This document shows, piece by piece, positions 1 through 10,826 of a stretch of 64,000 bases of DNA (its first letter is position 1; each line of letters starts with the position of its first letter). The notes under the pieces were generated by a model, which was not told where the DNA came from, did not search any database, and saw nothing but the letters and a program-made list of their open reading frames with translations. The stretch is from Cystobasidiopsis lactophilus (taxonomy: Eukaryota; Basidiomycota; Agaricostilbomycetes; Agaricostilbales; Chionosphaeraceae). Position numbers and translations under genes: made by a program. The stretch lies in contig BCIO01000003.1 of NCBI GenBank assembly GCA_001599975.1, forward strand, positions 2,784,677 through 2,848,676, read 5' to 3'.

Positions 1-421
1 CTCGAGGGCGTTAAGAACACGCGCTGATCTATCCTCAACTGCCCTCCCGATCCAGATCAACACCTTTGTGATGTATGGGAGAGGGACGAGGGACGGACTT
101 TCTCGACTCCCTTGCCGTACAGCTCGCGCAGGGTGGCCATGATCCTCGTCTTCTTGCCCGCGCCCGATGGACCGTACACGAGCAAATGCGGGAAGTCCTG
201 GCCTTTTCCAGCCTGTTGTCGCCTCATCTTTATTAGCCTGCGTTGTGGAGGGCTTTGAAAGAGGGAAGGGCAACGAACGAGAGCCTTGATGCGAGCTGAC
301 AGGTCATGGTGGTAGTGCAGGTCGTCGAGGGCTTGGGGGCGGTATTTGTCGACGAGCAACTATTCAAACGGTGTGAGCGGTGCGTGTGGCCGCCTGGAAT
401 GGACGCGATTGAGCCTACCAT
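1..421 (-). CDS. RFC5: Replication factor C subunit (human RFC3 / yeast Rfc5 type), 5' part
   Basis: Only the N-terminal part lies in the window; the rest runs off the left edge. RFC is the pentameric AAA+ ATPase that loads PCNA onto primer-template junctions in the nucleus. The reading starts with VDKYRP, the usual RFC opening, and continues to FPHLLVYGPSGAGKKTR, which holds the Walker A loop. It then reaches LRELYGKGVEK, diagnostic for the RFC3/Rfc5 subunit rather than RFC2/4. I place an exon at 279-359, an intron at 213-278 (GTTCGT start) and an exon at 99-212. No in-frame ATG precedes VDKYRP within its exon, so the start is probably an exon ending exactly at ATG 419-421 followed by a 59-nt intron. 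That start is an inference. The divergent neighbour NCS6 begins 98 bases away, so the two genes share a short promoter. Confidence 0.88.
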
Positions 422-519
422 GTTTGACAGCGCGGATTTTGGCTGAGCGAGTCGAGGAGAGTTGGGCTTCGACCTGCCCCGTCGTCGTCGAGTGCTCTCA
501 AAGTGTCGGTTCAGCACCA

Positions 520-1845
520 ATGGCTCCTTGTGCTTTGTGCCACGAAGCGCGCGCCATCCTCAAGCGGCCCAAGACAGGCCAAGCAGTTTGCAAATTGTCA
601 GCCTCTCCTCCTTGCCTCTGCTGCCTTTTAATTTAAGAGTGTTTTGATGACAGATGCTTCTTCCGAGTGTTCGAGACCGAGATCCACCACACCATCCTCG
701 CCTCGGCCCTCTTCACGCGCGGCGAGCGAGTGGGCATCGCTGCTTCGGGCGGCAAGGACTCGACCGTGTTGGCGCACATCATGACTTTGCTCAATCGGCG
801 CTACGACTATGGCTTGGACCTGGTCTTGCTCAGCATAGACGAGGGGATTACTGGGTATCGGGATGCGTCATTAGATGTGAGTTGCATCGCCTTTGACGGA
901 GATGGAGGGCTGATTTTACGGGGAGGATGGCAACAGACGGTCAAGAGGAACGCGGAGCAGTACGACTTGCCGCTCACCATTCTGTCCTACCAAGAGCTGT
1001 ATGAAGGCTGGACGATGGATAAAGTGGTGGATAAGACGGGCAGGAAGGGCAATTGTTCGTCGCCGTCTCTCTACTTCATCAGTCGACCAACAATACTGAT
1101 GCGTTAGACTGGGCCATTGAACAGGCACTTATTGTGGCGTGTTCAGGCGACGAGCGCTAGACAAGGGCGGGGATCTGCTCAAGGTCGACCACCTGGTTAC
1201 GGGCCACAACGCAGACGATGTGGCGGAAACGGTGCTGATGAACAGTTCGTTGCGCTCTCCCTCGTTGCCCTTGTCTCTCAATGGCTTAGATGATTGATTC
1301 CCGAACAGTCCTACGAGGCGACATCGCCAGAGTCGAGCGTTGTACGGCCATCACCACCGGTGGCAAATCCGGCGACTCCACCGTCAAGCGCTCCAAACCG
1401 TTCAAGTACGCTTACGAGAAGGAGATTGTGATGTATGCCTATTTCAAAGTTCGTCCTTTCCCCCTCTGCAATAGCACACCGAGCTGTGCTTACAAGGTCA
1501 GTTGGGCGGAGCAGAAGTTGGACTACCACTCGACCGAATGCATCGTTCGTTCCCTGCCTCTCGCATCATCCCTTCCAGGCTGATTCATTTCTTTCTTCGG
1601 ACGAACAGTACTCGCCCACAGCGTACAGAGGGCACGCCCGCACGCTCGTCAAAGACCTCGAATCCCTCCGGCCCTCCTCCATCATCGACATCGTCTACTC
1701 CGGCGAGGCAATAGCGACCCAAGTCCAAACGCAAGTCAAGAGGCCGACCCAGCGGACGTGCGGGAAGTGCGGGAGCCTGTCCAGTCAGGAGTTGTGTCAG
1801 GCTTGCGCGCTGCTGGAAGGCTTGGGAGGGGTGGAACTTTCATAG
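520..1845 (+). CDS. NCS6: Cytoplasmic tRNA 2-thiolation protein 1 (NCS6/CTU1)
   Basis: With Ncs2/Ctu2 it adenylates and thiolates wobble uridine 34 of Lys, Glu and Gln tRNAs in the cytosol, taking sulfur from Urm1. Seven exons can be placed: 520-596, 654-876, 937-1054, 1125-1244, 1309-1448, 1515-1544 and 1609-1845. Visible motifs in order are an N-terminal CxxC, the PP-loop [15 protein letters not shown]-like segment ([15 protein letters not shown] here), [22 protein letters not shown] with the catalytic Cys pair, [55 protein letters not shown], and a C-terminal CGKCGSLSS...CQAC zinc site. The stop falls soon after LLEGLGG, so the usual short basic tail is missing. Four introns start GTTCGT and three of these end GAACAG. 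The 3' half was copied twice downstream. Confidence 0.93.
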
Positions 1846-3026
1846 AGGTTCGTCGGGCGCCTACTGTAGCCTTCTTGTAAGAGGCTCACCGTCCAGCTTG
1901 AGAACAGGTCTGAGGAGAAGAGAGGGATCGGACTTCCTCATCGCGCGCACAGGGGCGGAGAGGAGGAAGGTTCGTCCGAGTCTCACACTTAGCTTCTTCA
2001 GAGACTAAGCTAGCTCCTGTGGCTTGATTGAACAGACCTGATTTGGTCGTGCTTTCATCGGGAGTTTCACGGGAGCACCACCTTGACCCGCTCGGCGACT
2101 GGTGGCGAACAGGACCTCGGGCTTTATCAAGGAGGGTTCGTCCTTGCCGTTCCCATAGCTTTTCCACCCAACAAGCCTACGACGTCGGGCGGAAACAGCT
2201 TAGATTCGATGATCGCGCACGCAGCCTGACGACCTCCACTCCCTCTTCGGCCAAGGCCCGCTAGACAGGTTCGTCGCCTACCACGCACATAGCTTCAACA
2301 GTGCGTGAAGCTAACACGTTCTGTCGAAGAACATCACAGAGAATGAGCACACCACTAGCACTCTGAGCCTTCCGCCAGCCTGGCGCTTTCTCAAGCTTTC
2401 AACCTTTGAACTGGTGGAAGCAATCTGATTTTTGAATTGTACGCAACATTTCGCAATAAGCAGTGTAGCAAGCAGCTTACAAGGGGTGGCCCATGTCGTA
2501 CAGCTTGCTTCTGGCCAGGCCAACTTGCAAAGTGTGAAGCTCGTTAATCACAAGGTGCGCCGTCGCCTCGCCATAGCAATCATCTCATTGCTCATTCGTG
2601 TGTTTTGTTGTCACAGAACTAGATGGATGATTAATAGAACTGAAACGCAGTCTTTCGGCCGCTTCCTCCCTGGATCAGTCAAGCCTTTTCTGGTCTTTTG
2701 TTTGTCTTTGTGGGCGAACAGCACTCTCCCTTGTTTCTCAAGAGCAGCTTAAGAGCGATCGGCGAAGTGAGAATTTCAGTCCGACACAGAGCTAGGAACA
2801 CCAGGGTCTAGGTGGCTAGTCGCTCGAGTTCGGAAGCTCCATCATCGGGTTCTCCTACTTCGGACAGGCGCATCTGTGCTGCTCAAAAAGTGATCACCGA
2901 AGACAGTCCTGGTCAGTGGCGTCGGTCAAAGATCTTTGCTGTACAAAGAGTATACATGAGAGTATCGGTACAAGAGTGAGACAGACAGAGAGAGAGACAG
3001 AGAGAAATAAATCTCTCCGGGACTCT
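1846..3026 (+). other. NCS6 3' flank with four intron-like segments; no recognisable protein
   Basis: No gene is recognisable between the NCS6 stop and the X1 stop. Three segments look like spliceosomal introns of the local type: 1848-1907 and 1970-2035 start GTTCGTC and end GAACAG, and 2136-2198 starts GTTCGTC and ends GAAACAG. A fourth GTTCGTCG start lies near 2274. Between them are short stretches that are open in one frame. This could be a spliced 3' UTR, a non-coding transcript or a decayed gene. The block recurs at 6244-7466 with visible divergence, including one intron start changed to GTTTGTC and another to GTTCATC. A short purine tract of AGACAG/GAGA units lies at about 2980-3006. 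Confidence 0.5.
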
Positions 3027-4555
3027 CTAGTTAGAGAGCTTCTTAACAATTGGCATAAAGCCGTGGCGGTATGTGATGTAAGAGTCAATCGCTTTCTCTC
3101 TCTCTTGGCTGCTGCCAACTTTGTTCCAGAGCGTCTCTAGGCGATCCAACTCCAGGCCGATATTGGTCCCCATGTAAGGGATATGAAGAAAGGCTGGGTC
3201 GGTGTGAAGCCCTTCGGACTGTAAGGTCTTGTAGATTGAGGGGTGCTGATCGACCGAGGTCAGTATGAAGCAGCGATCTTGGTTATAAGAGGGACCTGCC
3301 TTGCGACGCAAGTACTCTGCGAGCAAATTACAAAGCCCCTTCACTCTCGTTTCATCCACCCTGATTTCTTTAAGCCTTCTGGGAAGCGCATACATGACCA
3401 CACGGATTGGTTGCTCCTCCAAGGTTTGAGCCGATGCATGCAACTGCTTGCTGCCGAAGTCATCGTGCTCGATACAAGCCAAGATTGAAGTCCGGGCAGC
3501 AGCAGCTGTCGCCGAAGTTCCGGGTGTCGCTGGCACCGGTATTTTCCTGTATTGCTGCCTTGATGTAGGCCCGAGAACGAAAGCGATATTGATGACCGTT
3601 CTGGTGTCCTTGTACTGCTCGATTCTTCCTGCAAGATCGAAAGCAAAGGGGCCCGAGCGATGTCCACTCATTCGGTCTTGGGGGGCCACTAGCGAATCGT
3701 GGATCGTCTTGGCAAACACAAAGAGCTCAATGCATTTGTTAAAGAACTCTTGCTCTTCGTGGCTCTCGAGGTCACCTCGACGTTCGTGCCAAGCGGCGAA
3801 TACCACCGAGACCTCGACGAAGAAGTGCTCGACCGGATGGGCATTTTGGTCGTAAGACGTTTCATACTGAGTTGGCGATTAGCTGGCACCTAATCAGAAG
3901 ACACACCACTCACTTTGAATACTTTGTAGCGGATGTAGTCGCCCCCTTTTTCAATCTTGTAGTTTTCGGGGGACACATGCCATCTGTATCTCTTCGAAGG
4001 TCCTAGCGATGGTGGATCTTCAAATTCATGACTGAAGTACTTAAGCTCCGCGATTGCCAGAAGGCGTGGCATTGATGCCAAGTTGGCAGCCTTGGCATTG
4101 GGGGCTTTCTCCATGTTGAAGAACGCGTCTAACCGAGCGAACTCCCCGGGTGGGCCGAGCACGGTCTCTTCTTCTTCTTCGACCATGATTATCTTGCCAC
4201 ATGTGTGATGAACTCCAAAGAAAAAAGACCCCAGTCCCCAGCAGAGGGCGCCGGTGTCAGACGACCCCAACCTCTTAATCAAGACCCAATTGAGCAAGCA
4301 GTTTGGAGGGATCAACGACAGAATGCATACCATTCCTAAAAGCTTGCCGTCTTTGACCACAACAGGCGACTTGGCCAGCATTTCGCAAAGCTTTTGAATA
4401 CGTTCTTTACGGAGTTGGGAGCTACCGCGGGCGTCAAGATGAACAATGTAATCCAAACCGGCGTGCGATCCGCCAGAATGATGCTCTTGGGCATGAATAT
4501 CTCTCGCAGGCGATTGGTCGCGAGAAGCAGGGGCAGTCTTTGGTTGAGGAGACAT
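3027..4555 (-). CDS. YRxGF-family protein X1 (unrecognised family)
   Basis: I do not recognise a named domain. The protein, about 450 residues, is homologous along its length to X2, X3 and X4 in this window. Shared blocks in order are an N-terminal Y(I/V)VHxxxR-like segment, GALCWGLGSFFFG, KYFSHEFED followed by W-V-P and a YKI...IRYKVFKV strand, EFFNKCIELFVF, FDLAGRI, a LGPTSR segment, YLRRKA, and a C-terminal YRHGFMPIVKK. The start ATG at 4553-4555 is followed by a Pro/Ser/His-rich leader. Introns follow LLGM and KVFKV. X1 lacks the late intron seen in X2 and X4. No signal peptide or membrane segment is evident. It occupies the first unit of the tandem array. Function unknown. Confidence 0.75.
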
Positions 4556-4606
4556 GACTGAGAGGCTTAGTTACTGAACAAGAGATGGTAGAGGGTGCCT
4601 CGGAGA

Positions 4607-5399
4607 CATGCAGAAGTGGCGGTGGCGTTTGCCACCAATACATTCTCTGTCTTACAGACACCTTTGCGAATGCCCTTCCATGGCGGTGGCGTCAACATTC
4701 TATTTCTCTCCGACCGCTTCTGAAAGATTCGACTGCCAAATGGAGAGCGACGGCGAAGACGAAGAGTCAGCGAGCCTCAAAACGAGGGGCCCGAGCAAAG
4801 CCACGCCGCCGCTTGTTGAGAACCTGTCCATCCTACGCAGGCTTCCGTGTCTTCAGTCCATTACTTCGGACAGACAAGCAAGCATGGGCGACAAATCAGA
4901 GGCAGTCGAGCAGCAACACCAAGACCCAAGAGCACTGGGCAAGGGGTAAAGCGGAGCAAGCAGAGCGAGCGAATGAGCGCATCGCAGCGAGCCGTCGCGC
5001 TTGGATTTGACAGCGGCCCATCGAGTCGGCTCTCTTGCCTCAGTTCCAGACGCTCCAGAGGCCATGGCTTCACTCCAAGAGTCGCCAGCTCGACTCTGCC
5101 GCCACCGATCGCATTGCCGTAATCAGGCTGGCATCGACGCGTAGGCGAGCCCAGGTTGCGCTCGAGCATCGATGCTGCGAGCCTTTGCTATGGACCGTGA
5201 CCGCCTCGGCTTTGGACCTGCTCGGATCGCTGCCCGCGCGCGCCCGCCAGTGCAGGCTGCCCGCGTGCAGGCTGCCCGCGCGCGCGTGAAATGATTTGTT
5301 GATTGCCCGCCTTGTTTGAAGCCGCCCAACAAATGCCCTGTGATGCGCCTTGAACGGGCTGCTGCTGTTTATATGGTCACTGGAAGGGCGGTCTGAATG
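4607..5399. promoter_or_regulatory. Upstream region of X1, repeated upstream of X2
   Basis: This 0.8 kb stretch between the X1 start and the first decayed NCS6 fragment is nearly identical to 9150-9942. It carries no gene I can support. The half nearest X1 (about 4607-4800) also resembles the DNA upstream of the distant paralogue X3 (about 39145-39376), which suggests shared regulatory sequence or an unrecognised 5' exon. A 15-base unit, GCAGGCTGCCCGCGT, occurs twice around 5252-5280, but only one unit is present in the second copy. No TATA box or factor site is assigned. Confidence 0.5.
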
Positions 5400-6243
5400 C
5401 TGGACTACGAGCAAGGTCGTGGACAAGACGGGCAGGAAGGGAAATTGTTCGTCGCCGTCTCTACTTCATCAGTCGACCAACAATGCTGATGCGGGAGGCG
5501 GTCCATTGAACAGGCACGTATCGTGGCGTGCTCAGGCGCCCAGCGCTAGGTAAGGGCGGGGATCTGCTCAAGGTGGATCATTTGGTGACGGGCCACAGCG
5601 CGGACGATGTGGCGGAGACGGTGTTGATGAACAGTTCGTTGCGCTCTCCCTCGTAGCCCTTGTCTCTCAATGGCTTATCGTAGAGTGATTCATGAGCAGT
5701 TTTACCAAGCGACATCGCCAGAGTCGAGAGTCGAGTGTGGCACGGCCATCACCACCCGTGGCAGATCCGGCGACTCCACCGTCAAGCGCTATAAACCGTT
5801 CAAGGACGCCCACGAGAAGGAGATTGTGATGTACGCCTATTTTAAGGTTCGTCCGTTCCCCCTCTGCAATAGCACATCGAGCTGTGCTTACAAGGTCAGT
5901 TGGGCCGAGCAGAAGTTGGACTACCACTCGACCGAATGCATCGTTCGTTCCCTCCCCTTTCCCTTCATTCCTTCCAGGCTGATTTTTCCTCTTTGGGGAC
6001 GGACAGTACTCGCCCACAGCGTACAGAGGGCACGCCCGCACGCTAGTCAAAGACCTCGAATCCCTCCGGCCCTCATCCATCATCGACATCGTCTACTCCG
6101 GCGAGGCAATAGCGACCCAAGTCCAAACGCAAGTCAAGAGACCGACCCAGCGGACGTGCGGGAAGTGCGGGAGCCTGTCCAGTCAGGAGTTGTGCCAGGC
6201 TTGCGCGCTGCTGGAGGGCTTGGGAGGGGTCGAGCTTTCGTAG
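5400..6243 (+). pseudogene. NCS6 3'-half pseudogene, fragment 1
   Basis: This copy of NCS6 exons 3-7 with introns lacks the promoter, the N-terminal zinc site and the PP-loop, so it cannot encode the enzyme. The join to upstream DNA falls inside exon 3. The catalytic CGVFRR segment reads RGVLRR, so the first Cys of the pair is gone. The GHNADD histidine-asparagine segment reads GHSADD. The C-terminal [16 protein letters not shown] segment is still open and ends at the same stop as the parent. Intron starts GTTCGT are kept. It is the 3' part of the second tandem unit. Confidence 0.88.
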
Positions 6244-7466
6244 AGGTTCGTCGGGCGCCTACTGTAGCCTTCTTGTAAGAGGCTCACCGTCCAGCTTGAG
6301 AACAGGTCTGAGGAGAAGAGAGGAATCGGACTTCCTCATTGCGCGCACAGGGGCGGAGAGGAGAGAGGAAGGTTCGTCCGAGTCTCGCCACTTAGCTTTG
6401 AATTCCAGAGACTAAGCTATCCTCTGTGGGTTGGTCGAACAGACCTGATTTGGTCGTGCTTCCATCGGGAGTTTCACGGGAGCACCACCTTGACCCTGTC
6501 GATGACCGGTGGCGAACATGAGCTCGCGCCTTATCAAAGAGGGTTTGTCCTTGCCGTTCACATAGCTTTCACACCCAATAAGCTCAAAACGTAGGGCGGA
6601 AACAGCTTAGATTCGATGATCGCGCACTCAGGCTTCGGATTTCCACTCCCTCTTCGGCCAAGGCCCGCTAGACAGGTTCATCGCCTGACACTCATATAGT
6701 TTTTATCTCTACAAAGCTGACGCTCGTCGGGATGAGCAGTCCAACTTCAAGTCAAGGAGCAAGAGTACACCACTTGCCCTCCACCACTTCGGCACTCTGG
6801 CACTTCTCTGCAGCTTTGACCCATCGGAATGTGTGACCGATTTCATCGGTGAACGGTACGTAACGCTCTACTTGGGGCGGTATGACTTTCAACTCATTGC
6901 AGAGGTGGTGTCGAACAGCTCGCGTTCGGCTTCGTGGCAAGGGCGGAGCTCGTCGATCAAAAGGTGCGCCGTGAACTCGTCCAAGCAATCATCTCACGAT
7001 GCAACCATCTCACGATGCTCAGTATTGAACCTTTTGGCAACAGGGGTAGAAGGATCAGCAATCGAAACAGAATGCAATCGTTCGTCTGTCTACTCATACT
7101 CAGTCAACCCCATTCCAATGCCTTTCCTTTGCCGAAACAGTATTGTCCCTTGTTTCCAATAACACCGTACGCGCGATCGTTGAACTAAGGGCCAAGTGTG
7201 ACGCCGACGGTAGGGAAGCAAGGGTCGAGGTGGCGAGCTGCGCCGAGTCCATCCAACACAGGGCCCCATCTCTTTGAGGGCTGCTCTTTGGTCAAAGCGA
7301 TGAAAGGCGCACTCTGTGCTCCTCGCAGAGTGATCATCGGTAGCAGGCAAAGCCGGTGGCGTTGCCCTTCGAGAATTTCGCTGTGCAAGAGAGGAATGAA
7401 AGTGCAAGGCTGGACAGGTCTAGAGGTATATGGTATGGGTACAAGAGAGGAGGTTATATGGTCTTC
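6244..7466 (+). other. Second copy of the NCS6 3' flank; no recognisable protein
   Basis: This is the diverged duplicate of 1846-3026. The intron-like segments starting near 6246 and 6373 are kept, the latter ending GTCGAACAG. Two later ones have altered 5' ends (GTTTGTCC near 6543 and GTTCATCG near 6676). A short block that reads ELVDQKVRRELVQAIIS here and KLVNHKVRRRLAIAIIS in the first copy hints at former coding sequence, but I cannot extend it into a protein. Confidence 0.45.
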
Positions 7467-9099
7467 CTAAGACGTAGTAGGCAGCTGCTTCTCAACAGGT
7501 CGGAAGCCTCGGCGGTAGGCCAACATGCTTGCCATCGCTTTTTCGTGGGCAGGCCCTTCTGTACCGTGGCGCTCAAAGAGTTCCTGCACCTGAGACAACT
7601 GAAGGGTCATTTGAACGGGGCTTTTGGCACTGTGAACGTAGAAAGAGACGCGGTCGCCTTGGACATGCATGCCATGTCTGCGCAGGCACTCGAAGTCGTC
7701 CGGATGCTGAACGAGACAGTTTAGGCCTTTTATATGAAGGTATGTCTTGGCGAACGTACGTGCCGGCCCAGGTAGTTGGACCAAATCTTGCAAAGGCTAT
7801 GTAGCTCCTTTCGACTGCTCATTGCGTTTTGTTTTTCGGACTGCGAGACATCGCGTTCCGTTTTCACGTGATAATAGTAGCTGACAGGAATTCGGATGGT
7901 ATCGTGCTCGTGAAGGATGTCGACCGTGTCCAAAAATCGGACGTATCCTTTGTTGCCAAAGATTTTTTTCCTGCGGGCGTCGGCGAGGGCCGACTCAGCA
8001 TCTTTCATCGAAACGCTGGATGTGGCAGGCAGCCGGAACGCAAACATCAGGGGCCGTGCTGTAGGACCAAAGCCATATTCGATCCGGATGTCGCCCCATT
8101 CTGGTTTAGACAGCGCGATGCGGCCTGCGACGTCGAAAGAGGCGGGCAGCGACCTGTGATCAATTATTTCGCCCAAGCCTGGCACGGGCTGTTGGTTGTA
8201 ACAAATCCGGAAGAAGATGAAGAATTCGACAGATTTGTTAAAGAAAGTTTGCTTGTCGGCCAACCAGGATTGGTGGCAAGCGATTTCTTCCGCCACCTCG
8301 ATATTAAAGACATGCTCCGAGTTGAGATTGCCCTTGTTCCATTGCGACTGCCTTTCAAGTCAGCCTGCACCAGTCCTTTGGAGGGCTACCCTACGTGAAA
8401 GATTTCATAACGAACCAAATCGCCCTTTGGTCCCAGCGTGTAATCCACTGGTTTCGCTTGCCATTGACCCGTGCCCGTCGCAGTGTCGGTGAATGTGTGG
8501 CTCAAGTAATGAGACCGCGTAATACCTTGGAGATGCGCGATTTTGGCCCGGGACGTCATGATTCCAGGAATGTTGTTAAAACGCTCGTCGAAGCGCTTCT
8601 CTTCCGTGTCCGCTTTCGAGAAGAGCTTCTTCAACTTCGCGAACTTTTCGTCCGCCAAAGAGAAAATGAGTTCATCTGAGACCTCTACCAAAAGAACGCC
8701 GGCGCTTTGCGTTTGCTTGATACCAAAGAAAGTCGAAGTCACCCCAAAGCAGACAGGAGCTGCGCACTTTGAGTCTTGGGCCTGAAAGTAGCCAGAACAG
8801 AGTCAACTGAGCAAATGGCGGCAGAATGAGCTCACAATGGTCAAGAATCTGTCAGCTTTGTAAACGCCATCCTGTTCGGCCAAGAACTCCAGAAACTCTT
8901 CCATGCGTTGAATGTGCTCATCAGCGTTGGAAACCCGACGATAGGGGTGCACGACATAGCCTAGGCCTTTGTGATAGCAACCGCTAGTACGGTGAGCATG
9001 AGGACCATTCGGGGCAAACGGGTGGGCGATTGGGGTTGCAGGAGTTTTAGGCTTAGCTGCTGCGCGAATGGGCAAGGGAAGTTGAGGTTGGGGAGGCAT
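7467..9099 (-). CDS. YRxGF-family protein X2 (unrecognised family)
   Basis: Second tandem member of the family. The likely start is ATG 9097-9099, followed by a Pro-rich leader. Shared blocks are GLGYVVHPYRR, VCFGVTSTFFG, HYLSHTFTD followed by a GDLVRYEIFHV strand, TFFNKSVEFFIFF, IDHRSLPASFDVAGRI, YGFGPTARP, YLGRHV and the C-terminal YRRGFRPVEK. Introns follow FLTIV, FHVG and YLGRHV; the last is absent from X1 and X3. By eye X1 and X2 share only a minority of residues, although the DNA flanking them is nearly identical. There is no recognisable catalytic motif and no signal peptide. Confidence 0.75.
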
Positions 9100-9149
9100 G
9101 GCAGGAGTTGGTAGTGGTAGAAGTAAAAGAGAGGGCAAAAGGGCGCCTT

Positions 9150-9942
9150 GGAGACAGGCAGAAGTGGCGGTGGCGTTTGCCACCAATACATCCTCTGTCT
9201 TACAGACACTTTTGCGAATGCCCTTCCATGGCGGTGGCGTCAACATTCTATTTCTCTCCGACCGCTTCTGAAGGATTCGACTGCCAAATGGAGAGCGACG
9301 GCGAAGACGAAGAGTCAGCGAGCCTCAAAACGAGGGGCCCGGGCAAATGCACTCGACAACAGGCCGCCGCTTGTAAGTTGAGAACCTGTCCTAGGGAGGC
9401 TTCCGTGTCGTCAGTCCATTGCATAGGACAAACGAACATGCATTGGAGGCCAATCAGACACAGTTCAGCTGCAACACTAAGACTCAAGAGCACTGGACAA
9501 ATCGTAAATGGAGCAAGCAGAGCGAGCGAATGAGGGCATCGCAGCGAGTCGGTCGCGCTTGGCTTTGACAGCGGCCCATCGAGTCGGCTCTCTTGCCTCA
9601 GTTCCAGACGCTCCAGAGGCCATGGCTCCACTCCAAGAGTCGCCAGCTCGACTCTGCCGCCGCCGATCGCACTGCCGTAATCAAGCTGGCATGGACGCGG
9701 AGGTGAGCCCAGGTTGCGCTCGAGCGTCGATGCTGCGAGCCTTTGCTATGGACCGTGACCGCCTCGGCTTTGGACCTGCTCGGATCGCTGCCCGCGCGCG
9801 CCCGCCAGTGCAGGCTGCCCGCGCGCGCGTGAAATGATTTGTTGATTGCCCGCCTTGTTTGAAGCCGCCCAACAAATGCCCTGTGATGCGCCTTGAACGG
9901 GCTGCTGCTGTTTATATGGTCACTGGAAGGGCGGTCTGAATG
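9150..9942. promoter_or_regulatory. Upstream region of X2, near-identical to that of X1
   Basis: Second copy of the 0.8 kb upstream block at 4607-5399. Differences are scattered single bases and small indels, including loss of one 15-base GCAGGCTGCCCGCGT unit near 9810. No protein-coding gene is supported here. Confidence 0.5.
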
Positions 9943-10600
9943 CTGGACTACGAGCAAGGTCGTGGACAAGACGGGCAGGAAGGGAAATTGTTCGTCGCCG
10001 TCTCTACTTCATCAGTCGACCAACAATGCTGATGCGGGAGGCGGTCCATTGAACAGGCACGTATCGTGGCGTGCTCAGGCGCCCAGCGCTAGGTAAGGGC
10101 GGGGATCTGCTCAAGGTGGATCATTTGGTGACGGGCCACAGCGCGGACGATGTGGCGGAGACGGTGTTGATGAACAGTTCGTTGCGCTCTCCCTCGTAGC
10201 CCTTGTCTCTCAATGGCTTATCGTAGAGTGATTCATGAGCAGTTTTACCAAGCGACATCGCCAGAGTCGAGAGTCGAGTGTGGCACGGCCATCACCACCC
10301 GTGGCAGATCCGGCGACTCCACCGTCAACCGCTCCAAACCGTTCAAGTACGCCTACGAGAAAGAGATTGTGATGTATGCCTATTTAAGGTTCGTCCTTCC
10401 CCTCTACCCAAGCAGGCCGAGCTTTGCTCACTGAATCAGTTGGGCCGACCAGAAGTTGGATTACCACTCGACCGAATGCATCGTTCGTTCCCTTCCTCTC
10501 GCATCATCCCTTCCCGGCTCATTCTCTTCTCTTTGGGCTTGAACAGTCGTCCTCTCCCATCACTTGCAGAGGGCATCGCCGCCCACTGTTGGCCAAAGTT
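9943..10600 (+). pseudogene. NCS6 3'-half pseudogene, fragment 2
   Basis: Third copy of the NCS6 3' region. Up to about 10385 it is almost identical to the fragment at 5400-6243, including the changed RGVLRR and GHSADD codons, so one was copied from the other after the first decay. Past 10385 it diverges: the intron after the YAYF codons has a different body, and exon 7 degenerates soon after the AGAGGGCA codons near 10570. Homology then stops and unique sequence of the WSC gene begins. This marks the right edge of the tandem array. Confidence 0.85.
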
Positions 10601-10826
10601 CTCTGTTAGGACATCGGCGTCTGACACGATGCAGACCACAGACCAGAGCGATCTGTTTCTTCTTATGATAAAAGTGTGACGACAATACCTTCGCCAGTCA
10701 CACCAAAGTCGCCGAGCAAATAGTCGACTTTCTTTGTTCTCGTCCCGAGTCCTTACCTAAATTGCTCCGGTCTGCCTCATAGCGCGTTTTTCAGTTCTGT
10801 TCTGCCTCCACCACACTCTTAGACGC

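Larger units (their letters stand above)
1008..5399. repeat. Tandem duplication unit, copy 1
   Basis: This unit runs from inside NCS6 exon 3 to the base before NCS6 homology restarts near 5400. It holds the NCS6 3' half, about 1.2 kb of flank, the YRxGF gene X1 on the minus strand and X1's upstream region. Matching landmarks recur about 4.4 kb later in the same order, for example the intron start after GRKGNC (1055 versus 5450), the NCS6 stop (1845 versus 6243) and the block beginning ACCTGATTTGGTCGTGCTT (2036 versus 6443). Unit edges are set by eye. Confidence 0.8.
5400..9942. repeat. Tandem duplication unit, copy 2
   Basis: Second unit of the 4.4-4.5 kb tandem array. It begins at the NCS6 breakpoint, where GCTGGAC precedes the [11 protein letters not shown] codons. 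It contains a decayed NCS6 3' fragment, the intron-bearing flank, X2 on the minus strand and the X2 upstream region. It ends where NCS6 homology starts for the third time near 9943. Confidence 0.8.
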
